From Pyrenochaeta sp. MPI-SDFR-AT-0127 (Eukaryota; Ascomycota; Dothideomycetes; Pleosporales; Cucurbitariaceae), in NCBI GenBank assembly GCA_020747015.1, contig JAGTJM010000061.1, positions 1 to 64,000 on the forward strand: a stretch of DNA of 64,000 nt, read 5' to 3'. Below the pieces are notes generated by a model. The model ran no database searches. It was not told the DNA's origin and saw nothing but the letters and a program-made list of their open reading frames with translations. Shown here one piece after another: positions 45,362 to 57,614 of this stretch. How positions within the stretch are numbered: the first letter of the stretch is position 1; every line of letters begins with the position of its first letter. The translations under genes were made by a program, and so were the position numbers.

Positions 45362-48300
45362 TTACGTTCTCCGTGCGGCCATGTGTCTCGGTCCTCTTCT
45401 CGGATACTTATGGCTGCGTCTTCTATGCCATGTATACTCTTCAACCCTACTCACATCATCATCCTTGTCATCCTCAACTATTCCCACAAATTCTCCTCTC
45501 ATAGGTGCCCTGCGATGGCCTGTTTCTCCAGGTTGGCCATATCGATTCTCGTTATAAATCTCCCACGTTTTCTTATTGTGCCTGCCACCCGACTCGCGAA
45601 AACGTTTTGTGTGCTCGAACAGCACGCGCGATTCCCGCTCAGTTAAGTCTCGCTTGACGAGGAAGAAATTTGTATCTGTATGGTCGATTTCGTAGGGTAT
45701 GTCGTAAAACAAGAGGGATTCAGCGTCCAAGTAGCGTCTGCTTAGGCGTGTGTAGGTTGGTTGGAAACGTGAAGTGGCGACTGGGGCCATGGAAGTAGTT
45801 TCGGAGTGAAAATGTGTTTGTAATTTTGTACGTGGGCCAGGTAGACTGATTTGCAAGGTTTCAGGCTCGAGATAGGTGGGGTTCGAGAAGTCACTGGGTT
45901 GTTGAAGGTATGAAATCAAGGGTGTCTTTCTTCCGGGTCCGTCAGCGAATTGGTCTGGTCGTGGACTTGCGTATTCGGCTTCATCAGCGAGGTAATCATT
46001 GGACAATGTACTGCTGGGATCATCCTGTAGTCTTTGGGCGCGCCTGCGTTGCGCGATGCTGATTCCGCGGGATGAAAAACCTCGGCCCTCTTTCCTGGTT
46101 GCTGTCCGGTATAGCGAAGATATTGTATCGCGTATCTCATCACCATTATAGCCTATCAGCAGGCAAGTTCCCATCGTAACGAGGGTGAGTGGGAGGGCAA
46201 TTATCCAGAACAGTGACTGGCGATTGCTCATGTCCCTAATATCAACGGTATTCATACCAAGGTACGATGTAACGAAAGATAGAGGCAAGAAAATGACTGT
46301 AACGACTGTGAATACCATGATTGCTTTACCATGATCTTCTTCATTGATCTCGACGCTTTGTTTTGTGCTCTCGGAGAGTGGACCGCAGCGACGCAAGAGT
46401 TCGGCATACTCTTCGCGAGTCAGTTGTAGGTTCTCTAGGCAGGATTGAAGCAGCAGACGCTCATATGGGAACAGGGCTCGACGAGATGGAATGTCATTTT
46501 CATAAGTTTTGTCGTCGAGAACGCACAAGTAGTTCTGAATGAGCTTGGTTTGCCAGGTGGTAACCTCGGAGAGCACTTGCAGCTCTTCTTGCAGAAGGTT
46601 GATGGAGCGAAGAAGGCGCTTGCCCGGACGATGATTGACTTGAAATTGCTATTGGGCATCAGCGTGAGTTTTAAATATTGATCAACAAACAATATTTACA
46701 ATAGTGGATAAGTACTCCCTGTAAATGTCCCCTGCAGTCATGCATTTCTCGAGAGGCTTGACAAGCAGCCTTCTCATCAACCACGCACAGACGTACTCAG
46801 GCCCAAGTGACATGTGCTTGAGCATATTAATTGGTGTTAATGGCGCAACCATGCCACAAAGTTCGGTACGGGCCTCAGCTAAAGAACGTCGCGCGCCTTC
46901 ACCAAAGCGCTGTAGGACAACTAGGCCTTGAGCGGAGAAAGGAAGTGAGTCCATGTCGTGATTTTCCATATGCGAATTGTTCTTGTTGTAAGATTCCTCG
47001 GTATAGTACAAACTGCGCTCGATTGCAAGATAGAAAACGATCATCTCACGGAAGGCTTCCACGAGGTGGCGTGGCAACATGTACATATCCGACATCCTGC
47101 CATCTTCGTTCTTGACTCCTTCCGAAAGTTCTTTTGTTTGAAAGAATAGATCGTTTGCTATCTCACATGCCTGTGTAAGTATTCTTAGTACACCCGCGTT
47201 CATTTCTTCGCGTTTAAACTGCGCACAATTTACGACCCAATCTCTGAGGTTGGGTTCTGGGCACAGCAATTGTGAAGGCTGTCCAGGTGCTTGTATAGAA
47301 CTCAATGATGTAGGTAGATCATTCTGCCCTGGCTGGCAAGCTTGTCTCATGTGTTTTTGCAGGTGTCCAAGTGCACCTTCTGGAGAGTCGAATGCTTTAT
47401 TGCTTTGACATCTCCTACAACGCTTGAGTACCCGCTTAAACTTTTCATCGACTACTGGAGTCTGAATAAACTCGTCTTTAGTAATACTCCGGACAAACCA
47501 AGCACGTTCGAACATCAAAGGATGCTTCCAGTACGGATCCAAGTACTCATTTGCGTCAGCCTCCATGGCACCCCTTTGTTCGATTGTACAGGCCGCCTCG
47601 TAGATATTTGCCATTGCACTCCATAGCTTTCGCACTATGGTGCTTTGATCGAGATTCGCAACGAAAAGTTTGACAGTCGACTGAACGATCTCAAAGAACC
47701 TCGCGGAAAGTTCAGCAACACGAGCGCATTGAGCATCAATGACGACTTCATGATGTGTATGACCGGATGCCTCACCTTCGGCTCGTATGGTCTGGTGTTT
47801 CAGAGACGAAAATTTGGCTCTGATAAGTTCTTGAGCACCCTCTGAGAGAGATTGATAGAATACTTTGGAGGTGAATGTCTTGTCAACTGCATTGAAGGTG
47901 TCATAATCTTCTAGTGTCTCAGATAACATACCCCTCTCAGCATGGTCTAGACATTTCATTGACCGCTTAAAGGCGCAAAATGTGGAGTCTTCATTGTGAT
48001 TCTCTTCTTGCTCTATGTCGACCTTGGCGGTGTACCGCCAATGGAAAAACGGTGGTACTGAGCTTGACGATGTCGGTGTCAGAGGCCTCAAGAATTCTCT
48101 CGCGTTAGGCCCTTTTTGTGGCTTTTCCACTTGTGTCTCATCCAGAGTTGCAATTTCAATGAAAATAAGGTCGGTCCGTCTAATGATGTCGCCCCACGTT
48201 CCAGGTGTCACTTTCTTTAGTCCATCGGATGATTCCCACATCATTTCCAGATCCCTGCCCGGGAAGCTGCCTCGTGTCCCGTACTTCAGTTCTCTTAACT

Positions 48301-49961
48301 TTTGCTCCATCTGAAAGTAAGATCTACATGCATCAAGCGAAAAGAGAAGTACGTGGCCATCCCGATCCGTGAACCTGATGTTTGTCAAGTTGTTTTTGGT
48401 AATATCTTTCCCTCCCAATTGCTCCAGGTCTTCCTGGATAACTTCAATCGACTTGGCTAGCTCTTGTGATAGGGGTTCATAACCACATGTGACCACAACA
48501 TCCGATCCAATATTCATTACCCACAAATTTGGAACAGAGACTACGTTTCCTGACTTATCATTGCCGAATTTCCTAAACGCTTGCTCCGCATCCCTTTCTT
48601 GCACAGGTTCGTATGGATAAAATGATTGCATCAAAGTACGATAAGGAAAGAGGCGGCCGCCTAGCCCAGTCGAAAGCTTTTTAGCGGGTGGCCGAAGCTC
48701 AAGGTACGGTACGCAACTGAAAATTACTGATTCAGAATCATCCCGCCCTGATTCATCGGCTCGTACCACTGTGCCAGGGTCTATGAACATACCATCAAGG
48801 AACGATTTTACGTTCTCTTTCTCGACTTTCTTGAAAATGTCTTCAAGGAGTGTCTGCAATCGATCAGATAGACTAGGAATAGACTGGCACACATCTTTGA
48901 AGCGGCTGAAGTCAAGCCGTGACGCGGGGATATGATACCACGACATCTTAAGCCTCTCTCGCACATTTGAATTCTCTGAATTTGGTAAGGTATGGACTTG
49001 GATGAAATTCCTCCCCTCAACTTCGGCCGATAAGGCTTTTGTGATTCTCAGTGTTTCAACATAGGTTTCGGGGCTGTTGTGTGGCGCATTGAATTCCTTC
49101 GAAGTTTTTTTCTGATTTTTCAGACCATCGGTAGGGTCCATCGTTCTTCTTGGCCGTGAAGTGTCGGTGGAAAAGGAAAGTTTGTAGCCCTCAGCATCAA
49201 TCGGGGAAATTACGTCACGAGTCACCTCTGGCCGGTCAATCCGTATATGGAGTCCATCCTCATCCTCAGACTCAGTTGATGATGGGGTACTGAGGGAACC
49301 TTCGCTCTTATCCTCATCACTGTGTGAGTTAATCGAATCTGAAGGTGATGACTTGGGAACATCGATGTCGAACGTGACTTCACGAACATCATCGTCTCTT
49401 CTGCTTTCACCATCAAATACTCCTGTGTCTTCAAAGCCTATGTTGGAACTTTGATTACTCCGTTGTTGGCGACTGGAAGCAGTGGACAAGAAGGATATTT
49501 GAATCGTTGAGAAGGGTTGGACAATATCGCCCCAGACACTTGGCAGGATTGTCTCACCGTTATCAGTCTTGATCTCGTAGTTCCCACGCTTGATATTATC
49601 CACATAGCCTTGCTGATTCAGAAGAACATACACTTCCTCTAGGAGAGGCTTAATTGCCTTCAACGAGTTAGGAGACTATAAAGATCATGCTGTGAAGACC
49701 CACCGCTGGAGAGTGACATTGTTCGAAAGGCCAGATGTAACGGTCCCCGTGGTGGTTTCTGAAGATGAGAGTTTTTTCGGGTCCAGTCTTTCTATCACAC
49801 CCTTCGATATTTTGCTGCTTTCTGCTTGTATCTTCATCGGTGATATTGTGTTCCTGTTGACAGGGTGCCCGATCATTGTTGCCCCTACAGTCTTCAGAGA
49901 CGCCTTGCTGTGACATAGCTTGCGATATTTCTCCACGGTCTTTGTCGGGCTGTCGATCCAT
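45362..49961 (-). CDS. Large protein with two ubiquitin-like domains and a C-terminal CorA-type membrane module
   Basis: Three exons: 49961-49704, 49657-46700 and 46648-45362; introns of 46 and 51 bases; 1500 residues. The first intron has a CTAAC branch and restores frame across CHSPA-AIKPLLEEVYV. Two ubiquitin-like domains can be aligned with each other: residues about 65-132 (RNHHGDRYIWPFEQC to ILPSVWGDIVQPF) and about 510-590 (RFTDRDGHVLLFSLDAC to VTPGTWGDIIRRT). After long, Ser/Asp-rich and helical regions the C-terminal part has a CorA-like pair of membrane helices: AIMVFTVVTVIFLPLSFVTSYL followed by the GMN motif near residue 1202, then WIIALPLTLVTMGTCLLI. GMN proteins form Mg2+ channels, but many fungal proteins of this class are of unknown function. 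The cytosolic tail is Arg-rich. Confidence 0.88.
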
Positions 49962-52114
49962 CAAGACATTCGAGCATTGCTATCGCGTGGTAACAGGCAA
50001 CAACGTGAAGAAACGACAGAGCATGGGGTCTTGTCAGGCACTTGGGCGGTCAGCTGGTTTAGCGAGCGTTCTAACCGAATCAGGGTCGAGATGGTTGATC
50101 TTTTGTGTTGGCCAACAAACAATTACCAGTCACGTTCCCCACTGTATGTGATTGAGCTAACATGCCTTTTTTGACTCAGAGTTTACTTGAGCTCATTTTT
50201 GAAGAAGTCACTCTCATATTTATCATTGTTACTCTGCTGTGACTGGCGAGGTGTGCATTTGGGCATGATTGCGCAAGCTTCAACATCCCTTGACCACAAA
50301 AGACCACCCCAAAAAGAGATTGTGGAGCTCGAAACTGTGATTTCAGGGGCAGAAACTTGTATAGCCGAATTTAAAAGGCATGACTCTTAATCAAGAAGGT
50401 AACATTTGACCTCCAATATCAAGTATAGTTCAGTTTGCCAGAGATGTAGCTGTAATTGCAATACGCAATGATTTGGTAGAGTGCACCATTGTCAGCGCAA
50501 GCAGTATCCGATATTATTCAGTCTATACTATTGCATTAAGGAAGCACGAATGTATCGAACATCATCACCATCACCATCATAAATGAAAGAATGTCTAATT
50601 CTTTGTACATGAACCGCATCAACGTTATCGCCCAAATGTTCCAAAGAACAGAATTTCTCATATGCCAGATGACAAACTGGGGTCACTTGATCTTGATACT
50701 ACGACCAGATATCTGAGTTTCCAAACACTCTCTCGCTTCGCGGGATACATTTCTGTGGACAATTCGAAGATAGTGAGGAAAAGTAAGTGGCACAAAATAT
50801 ATTGTTCGGTAGGGAGAGGGATCAGGGATCAGGTATTGCAAGGAAGTCGCATTTTGTTATCAGTATCAAAAGTATATGTAGGGGGATTTTTCTATTTGAA
50901 AAATAAAACAATAGCTAGTTGTCGAAATGGGAACGTCTACGCGTACTGTACCAACTTCGAGACTAACATACGAGGGTGAGCCATCTACATCATTTGATAG
51001 CTTTAACCTACAAGATGGAGCAGAAGTCTAGGTTCGGCTATTTCAATCATCCTTCTGTTGATAGGTCCACGAGACCGTAGAAGCACTCTTCATGAAAGGG
51101 ATTCATACGGAATGTGTGGATACATGTAAGGAATATGTGAAGGTATATAAGAGACTCAAACTGGTTCGAGTTGCGAGGCTCGCGCGGCCGAGTTTCTTGT
51201 GATATTTCATTATTGATTGAGAATGCAGCAAACGTCGACAAGATTATAACGGGATTAAGTACAGGCAGTAACATTACTATATCAGCTCTGACTTTCCTGG
51301 CTTGATGGAAACAGCCAAGTACTATAAATCCTCGTAGAGAAGGATTCTAGAGACCAACCAACTTTGATCCAAAGAATCTGTACATTCGGCGACAGATTAC
51401 AGTCGAATTGCTTTGGAATGGAGCCGCCAAATAATCTGCCCGAGATGATGGATAGCGAATCAGTGTTCATGACGCAAAATTCAAAAGGCAGGAAAGACGT
51501 GATTTAGCAACAAATTGGGCTTTAAGGTTTTCCTGCCTACCCTGAGGGCTGATGTTTTAATCACATGAGGCGGACATGCACCAGGTTTTGTGTGGCATTT
51601 TTCCTCGCTGGAACTGTGGTGCCCAGGAGAAGTCAGGCCTCAAAAGCAATTCTGAAGCATCACATGCTAAATGCCTCAGTTCGTCATGTCCATTTTTGAA
51701 GGCTTCCTACGATGTCTCCAGGAAATGGGATATGTAAACTTAGCAGTGATCGGTTGCGGGACAACGTAAAACATTTGTTAATGACTGAAACCTGGTCGAG
51801 GGGCAACCATACAGCCATCCTACTACTATTACTACACACTACTTAGCTTACAAAAGTGATATCGAATCTTATAAGTAATCCAACAAGAGGTATCGAAGGG
51901 AACCCGTCGCGGGGTGCTAGAATGGAGGTCGTAAATCGTTTGAATCGTAAGAAAGATGTGCAAAAAGGAAGTTGATGGAAGAGCCAAACGCGAGTATCGT
52001 GTGGTTGCGATTAGTGGTTGTAGCGATAATAGCGGCAATACAGGGAAGTGTATGTACGGGCCAGCGTATGCACAAGCGTTGAGGATGACCAACGCAATGG
52101 GAGCGCAGTTGGGA
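49962..52114. other. Gene-free stretch (2.2 kb)
   Basis: Upstream of the CorA-like gene and downstream of the PH-domain gene. Contains a CAT/CAC microsatellite at about 50558-50581. Only short unconserved frames. Confidence 0.45.
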
Positions 52115-53398
52115 TCATTTGCCAGTCGAAGATTGTTGCGGCGGCGCAGGCGTGTTTGATACGATGGCGGGCTTCTGCATCGACTGCACATTCGTGATGC
52201 CTGGGGCGGACTGAAGGACACGCTGCTGCTCAGCTTCCTTCTTCTTTGCCAGTAAACTCTTCAATGCACCCAGCCACTTGGCCAGCGAATTTTCGTCCAC
52301 TGCGCACAACTTGAAGTTCTTCTCCTCGGAAATGACCTGCATACAGTACTGTTTGCTCCTTGAGACCGAGTCTATATCTACTGCATCGATGATGCTCGAG
52401 AAGGGTATGATGAGGCTTGCGGAATACTCTTGATCGTTCTTGTAAAAGGCAAGGCATTTGGGTCGCAGGACTACCCATACCTTCTTCCATTGCCGCACGC
52501 CACCCTTTGACTTTAGGACGTACATCCAACCGTGGTAGACTACGCGCTCGTCGTCGGGAGTGGCGCCGATATTACTCTGCTGGCTGACGTTGCGTTTTTG
52601 CTGCGAGACCTTCCTGGGCAGCGAATTGGCGGAGCCTTGGAAGCCTGTATCTGAAAAGTCGAAGTCAGAGATAGAGCCGTGCTCATTGCCTGAGTAGTTG
52701 AGAGCTTGCGATGGTCGTCGTGCGCTGTGCATGGCTTCCGGAGCCATGGAGCTCGATGGTCTGGGCTCTGCCTCGGAAGAGCTCGAGGCCATGTTGTCCC
52801 TCTTAGACCTGTCGAAGCCTGTAAAAGTCTTCTTGCCGGTTGTGGGGCTCATGAGGACCATCTCGCCCTCTTCCTCGTCCATACGCGCCTCGATGCGTAT
52901 AAGGTCGACCCACTCCTGTGCCTCCTTGTCGGTGGTTGCGCCGAGGTGGTAGTTGCGCGCAGGCGAAAAGATGCCAAAGACGTGGTCCATTTTCTTCTTC
53001 GAGTCCTTCTGGCGCGCGACGGCCGTGATTTCGGACAGGTTAATCTGGTGGCGCAGCTTCGTCTCGTCCTTGTCTTTGTATATGGAGAGGCAGTTTGGGC
53101 GCAAGACAACGTAGATGGGCTTCCATGACTACAACAGTGAATGGGTGCCACGGGGTGAGAGGGCAAGTGCACATACCTTGGTCTTGCGTGTTCGCTTCAC
53201 GACAGTGCCAGCCTTGATGATGCGGTCGAACTCGAAACAGCCGTTCTGGTTGACGGGGGACATGATGCCAACGCTTGCACTGGCGGCCTTGATGCTGTCA
53301 AAACGAGGCTGGGCGGGCGTGTCGAGCTTGATGCCAGCTGAGCGGATCGGTATTGGTTTGGCTGGTGTCCGTTGTGTGCCTTCGGCCAGAGTCGCCAT
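52115..53398 (-). CDS. Tandem PH-domain protein
   Basis: Exons 53398-53177 and 53128-52115, 48-base intron, 411 residues, in frame through the junction RTRKTK-SWKPIYVVLRP. PH domain 1 covers about residues 55-165 (FDRIIKAGTVVKRTRKTKSW, then VVLRPNCLSIYKDKDE, ending EAQEWVDLIRIEAR). A Ser-rich linker follows. PH domain 2 covers about residues 275-375 (VVYHGWMYVLKSKGGVRQW, then VVLRPKCLAFYKNDQE, ending SLAKWLGALKSLLAKK). Each carries the conserved C-terminal helix tryptophan. The protein probably binds phosphoinositides and acts as a membrane adaptor. The first in-frame ATG is 53398. It shares a divergent region with EFL1. Confidence 0.92.
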
Positions 53399-54079
53399 GG
53401 CTGCGAGTGTCACATTCACGGGCAAGGGAATCGAGGGCGTTGGCCTTGGTCCTTGGTGGCGTGAACGAGCTCTAGTTGTGTCTTTTAGGGGTGTTGTTCT
53501 TTCTCGTCGGTGCTATGGGAAATTGACGAATGCGGAAGGCGAGCGACAGGGGCGGGGGGGAAACAGTATGCATGGACCGCAGCTGCACACCATCGGGGGC
53601 AGGAGCGACTATATGCGAGGCAGGCGCAGGACAAGAGCGAGGCAGGAACGAGGCAGGAGTGAGGCAGGAGCGAGTCACAGCGAGGCCCAGAAGACGGCCA
53701 TGGGCAGCGCAAGACATGGCACCAGGGCGTCCAGATGCAGGTCTGGGCGTGCGACGACTCAGGCACGGAAACTACTGACGTCTTGCAGCGCCGACGCGCC
53801 CAAAAATTCCGCGGTGCTGGTGACGCACGTCTTACAGCGAATCACCGTGGGGTCCTTCACAGGCAGACAGTTTCATACATTTCCAACCGCACCCAGCCAA
53901 CGGCCTGGCAACCTCAACATCTGTCGCAGGCACGCTGTCCTCCAATTTACTGTTTCTGGCCCACGCTCCTTTGATCAGCCGTGAAACGTTGCCCATTGCC
54001 CTCTCCGGCGTCTCCAGTCCACGCGAAACAGCAGCCCCCGCACTCGCACCCGCCGGAATTTTTCCCATCCAGTTTCAAG
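53399..54079. promoter_or_regulatory. Divergent promoter region of PH-domain gene and EFL1
   Basis: 681 bases between two start codons. Rightward open frames across it are compositionally biased and lack motifs. Includes the GAGGCAGGA minisatellite. Confidence 0.5.
53611..53690. repeat. GAGGCAGGA-type minisatellite
   Basis: Imperfect tandem units built on GCGAGGCAGGAGCGA, about six copies, in the divergent promoter region. Confidence 0.75.
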
Positions 54080-57000
54080 ATGCCTACCGTTCCCAGCGAG
54101 AAGCTAGTCGCGCTCCAGCAGGCCGCCGACGGCATCAGGAATGTAAGTCGGGCCTTCCAACCACAGCTCTGCGCCTGCTAACCACCCCTAGATTTGTATG
54201 CACATTGTTTGGATATACAAACGGCATGCTAGACAAGCGCCCAACTGACCACCACCTCCAGGTATTCTAGCCCATGTCGACCATGGCAAAACTTCCCTTA
54301 CCGACGCGCTCATCGCCACCAATGGCATCATCTCTCCCAAGCTCGCTGGCAAGATCAGATACCTGGACTCGAGGCCAGATGAGCAGCTGCGTGGCATCAC
54401 CATGGAGTCGTCCGCCATCTCGCTCTACTTTTCCTTGCTTAGACGGCCTGCGTCAGACGCACAGCCAGAGCAAAAAGAATTCTTGATCAACCTCATAGAC
54501 TCGCCTGGACACATAGACTTTAGCTATGAGGTCTCAACAGCATCACGTCTTTGTGATGGCGCGGTTGTGCTCGTAGACGCCGTAGAAGGCGTGTGTAGCC
54601 AAACAGTGACCGTGTTGCGACAAACGTGGATCGAGAAGCTCAAACCACTACTCGTTATCAATAAAATGGACAGGCTAATCACGGAACTCAAAATGAGTCC
54701 CGGAGAAGCCTATACACATCTGAGTAAGTTGCTGGAACAAGTGAACGCTGTCATGGGCAGCTTCTACCAGGGAGAACGTATGGAAGACGACCTGCGATGG
54801 CGAGAGAAGATGGAGGAGCGACTGAATACAGTAGCTGCCGAGAAGTCCGATACGAGATTTTCAGCAATGTTAGAAAACGGCGATGGCATTGACTCCACTA
54901 GCACCCCCGTTGAATACGAGGAAAAAGATGACGAAGATATCTACTTCGCTCCGGAGAAAAATAACGTAATTTTCGGTAGCGCCATCGACGGCTGGGCTTT
55001 TACAGTGAAGCAGTTTGCCGGTCTGTATGAAAGAAAACTAGGCATTAAACGTAGCGTTCTCGAAAAAGTCCTCTGGGGCGACTTCTACTTGGATCCTAAA
55101 TCGAAGCGAGTGCTCAGCTCAAAGCATCTCAAAGGTAGACACCTCAAGCCTATGTTCGTCCAGCTCGTCCTGGAAAACATATGGGCCCTGTATGAGGCCA
55201 CTACAGGAGGTAACAACGGGAAGGGGTGCGTGGATTTCCTACCCTCGTTCATTACTGTTTCTCGCTTTGTATGTATACTAGTCAATATACTTATACTTTT
55301 TATGACAGAGATCCAACCATGGTTGAGAAGATTACCAAATCTCTCAACATCACCCTCCCAGCTCATATTCTACGGTCGCGCGATCCTCGGGCGCTGCTAA
55401 TCGCCCTCTTCTCGGCATGGCTCCCCTTGTCAACCGCTCTGCTGGTGTCCGTCACTGAATACCTACCTCCGCCACCCAAGGCGCAGGCTGAAAGGATGCC
55501 CGAGCTTATCGATACCTCACTTGGGGCCGACTATGTGGCCCCTGAGGTACGAGACGCGATGATCAGCTTCAATACCGCCAAGGATGCCCCCGTTGTCGCA
55601 TACGTCAGTAAGATGATTTCTGTTCCTGAGAGCGAAATGCCGCATAACAAGCGCCGGGGCGGTGCCCTCACAGCTGAAGAGGCAAGAGAACTTGGGCGAA
55701 AGAAGCGAGCAGAGATAGCCCGACAGCAAGCAGTTGCAAATGGCGAAATTTCAGACGTTGAAACCATTTCGGATACACTAAGCTCTACTGCTATCGGCGA
55801 GCCTGAGACCCATGAAGAGGCAACGCCACAAGCAAAAGAAGAGGCAGAACATCTCATCGGCTTTGCTCGAATCTTCTCAGGTACTCTGAGCGTTGGGGAT
55901 GAGGTATACATTCTTGGCCCAAAATTTACCCCAGCGAGCCCGTATGCCGCCCCGGAGCCGAAGAAGGTCAAAATTACCGCACTCTATCTAATGATGGGCC
56001 GTGGCCTGGAGCCTCTGAATTCAGTCCCCGCCGGTGTGGTCTTTGGTATTGGTGGGCTTGAAGGGCATGTGCTTAAGTCAGGCACCCTCTGCTCGCAGCT
56101 GCCCGGATCCCTCAACCTTGCGGGTGTTCAGATGGGCACACAACCCATCGTCCGGGTTGCACTTGAGCCTGAAAATCCATACGATCTGGACAAAATGATC
56201 AAAGGATTGAAGCTTCTGGTCCAGAGCGACCCCTGTGCCGAGTACGAACAACTACCGAGCGGTGAGCATGTCATTCTTACAGCAGGCGAACTGCATCTAG
56301 AGCGGTGCCTTAAGGACTTAAGAGAACGCTTTGCCAAATGTGAAATCCAAGCTGGTGAGCCTATCGTTCCCTATCGGGAGTCGATCGTTGCGGCCACTGA
56401 GATGAACCCCCCAAAGGATTTAACCCTGCCTAGGGGGACTGTCATCGGAAAAACAGCAAGCGAGCACGTATTGGTCCGGTTACGAGTGCGTCCTTTGCCA
56501 TCGAACGTAACCGAGTTTTTGAGTAAGAATGCTGGAGCCATTAAGAGACTGTACTCAGAGCGAAGAGCGGAAGAGGAAGGACATAAGAGTAGCTCATTAA
56601 TACCTCGTGACGCTGACGGAACAGAGAACGATGGGATACAAGAGGCCGAACAAAGAGAGATTGGACATTCTCTCGATTTGCCTGAGTTTAAGAAACAGTT
56701 GAAGGAGGCGTTTGCGGAGGCGAAAGGCCAGAGGGAGGTCTGGGCAGACGTAATCGAGAAAATCACGGCTTTTGGGCCCCGAAGAATAGGCCCCAACATC
56801 TTGGTCGATGCAACAACCGCCGGACTCTGCGGCAAAGCGTAAGTCATAAATGTGTTCCTGCTCTATAATAACTACGCTAACAGTATTCAGGCTTCGCGAT
56901 TCTTTCTCACCTGAGACAGATAGCGATCTTCCATCCGACCACTCAATAACACCTCATACCTTTGCTTCCACAATAACCTATGCCTTTCAGCTTGCTACCG

Positions 57001-57614
57001 CCCAAGGACCCTGCTGTGCCGAGCCTGTACAAGGCATCGCCGTTTTTCTCGAAGATGTGACACTCAACATTCCCGATGACGAATCAGCTCAGGATCGTGG
57101 CCGTCTGACAGGCGAAGTGATCAAAGCAGTACGCTCGGCTATTCATCAAGGCTTCCTAGATTGGTCTCCGCGCATGCTTTTGGCGATGTATAGTTGCGAG
57201 ATTCAAGCGAGCACGGATGTCCTTGGTAAGGTGTACGCGGTCATGACAAGGCGTCGGGGAACGATTCTTTCCGAAACCCTCTCCAGCACTTCTTCCGCTT
57301 CAACTACAGGAAACCAAACTTTCACCATCTCTGCCCTGCTACCAGTTGCCGAATCTTTCGGCTTCAGTGACGAGATCCGTAAAAGGTCTTCCGGCTCTGC
57401 ATCCCCTCAACTACGCTTCGCGGGCTTCGAGATGCTGGACGAGGATCCATTTTGGGTACCCTTCACCGAGGATGAGTTGGAAGATTTGGGTGAATTAGCG
57501 GATCGAGAAAATGTCGCAAAAAGATATGTAGATAAGGTTAGGCGACGAAAGGGTCTCTTAGTAAGGGAGGTATTGGTCCGGGATGCGGAAAAGCAGAAGA
57601 CATTAAAGCGTTGA
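54080..57614 (+). CDS. EFL1: Ribosome-biogenesis GTPase, EF-2-like (EFL1/Ria1)
   Basis: Exons 54080-54142, 54192-54195 (four bases), 54262-55225, 55309-56838 and 56891-57614; 1094 residues. The micro-exon ATTT with its flanks yields RNICILAHVDHGKTSLTD, the P-loop; no other splicing seen gives this motif. GTPase motifs follow: RGITMESSAIS (G2), DSPGHIDF (G3), NKMDRL (G4) and SAIDGWAF (G5). The large insertion after the switch regions and a long charged insert (SEMPHNKRRGGALTAEEARE) distinguish it from translational EF-2 and match EFL1. EF-G-like domains III-V follow (GELHLERCLKDLRERF; FGPRRIGPNILVD; GFLDWSPRM). Role: cytoplasmic release of the anti-association factor eIF6/Tif6 from pre-60S subunits together with Sdo1/SBDS. 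Confidence 0.95.

Noticed and set aside
50558..50581. CAT/CAC run considered as a coding His tract
   Set aside because: No open frame around it; simple microsatellite in a spacer.
53115..53984. 289-codon rightward open frame opposite the PH-domain gene and across the promoter
   Set aside because: Antisense to a well-supported gene, contains the minisatellite, and has no recognisable domain.
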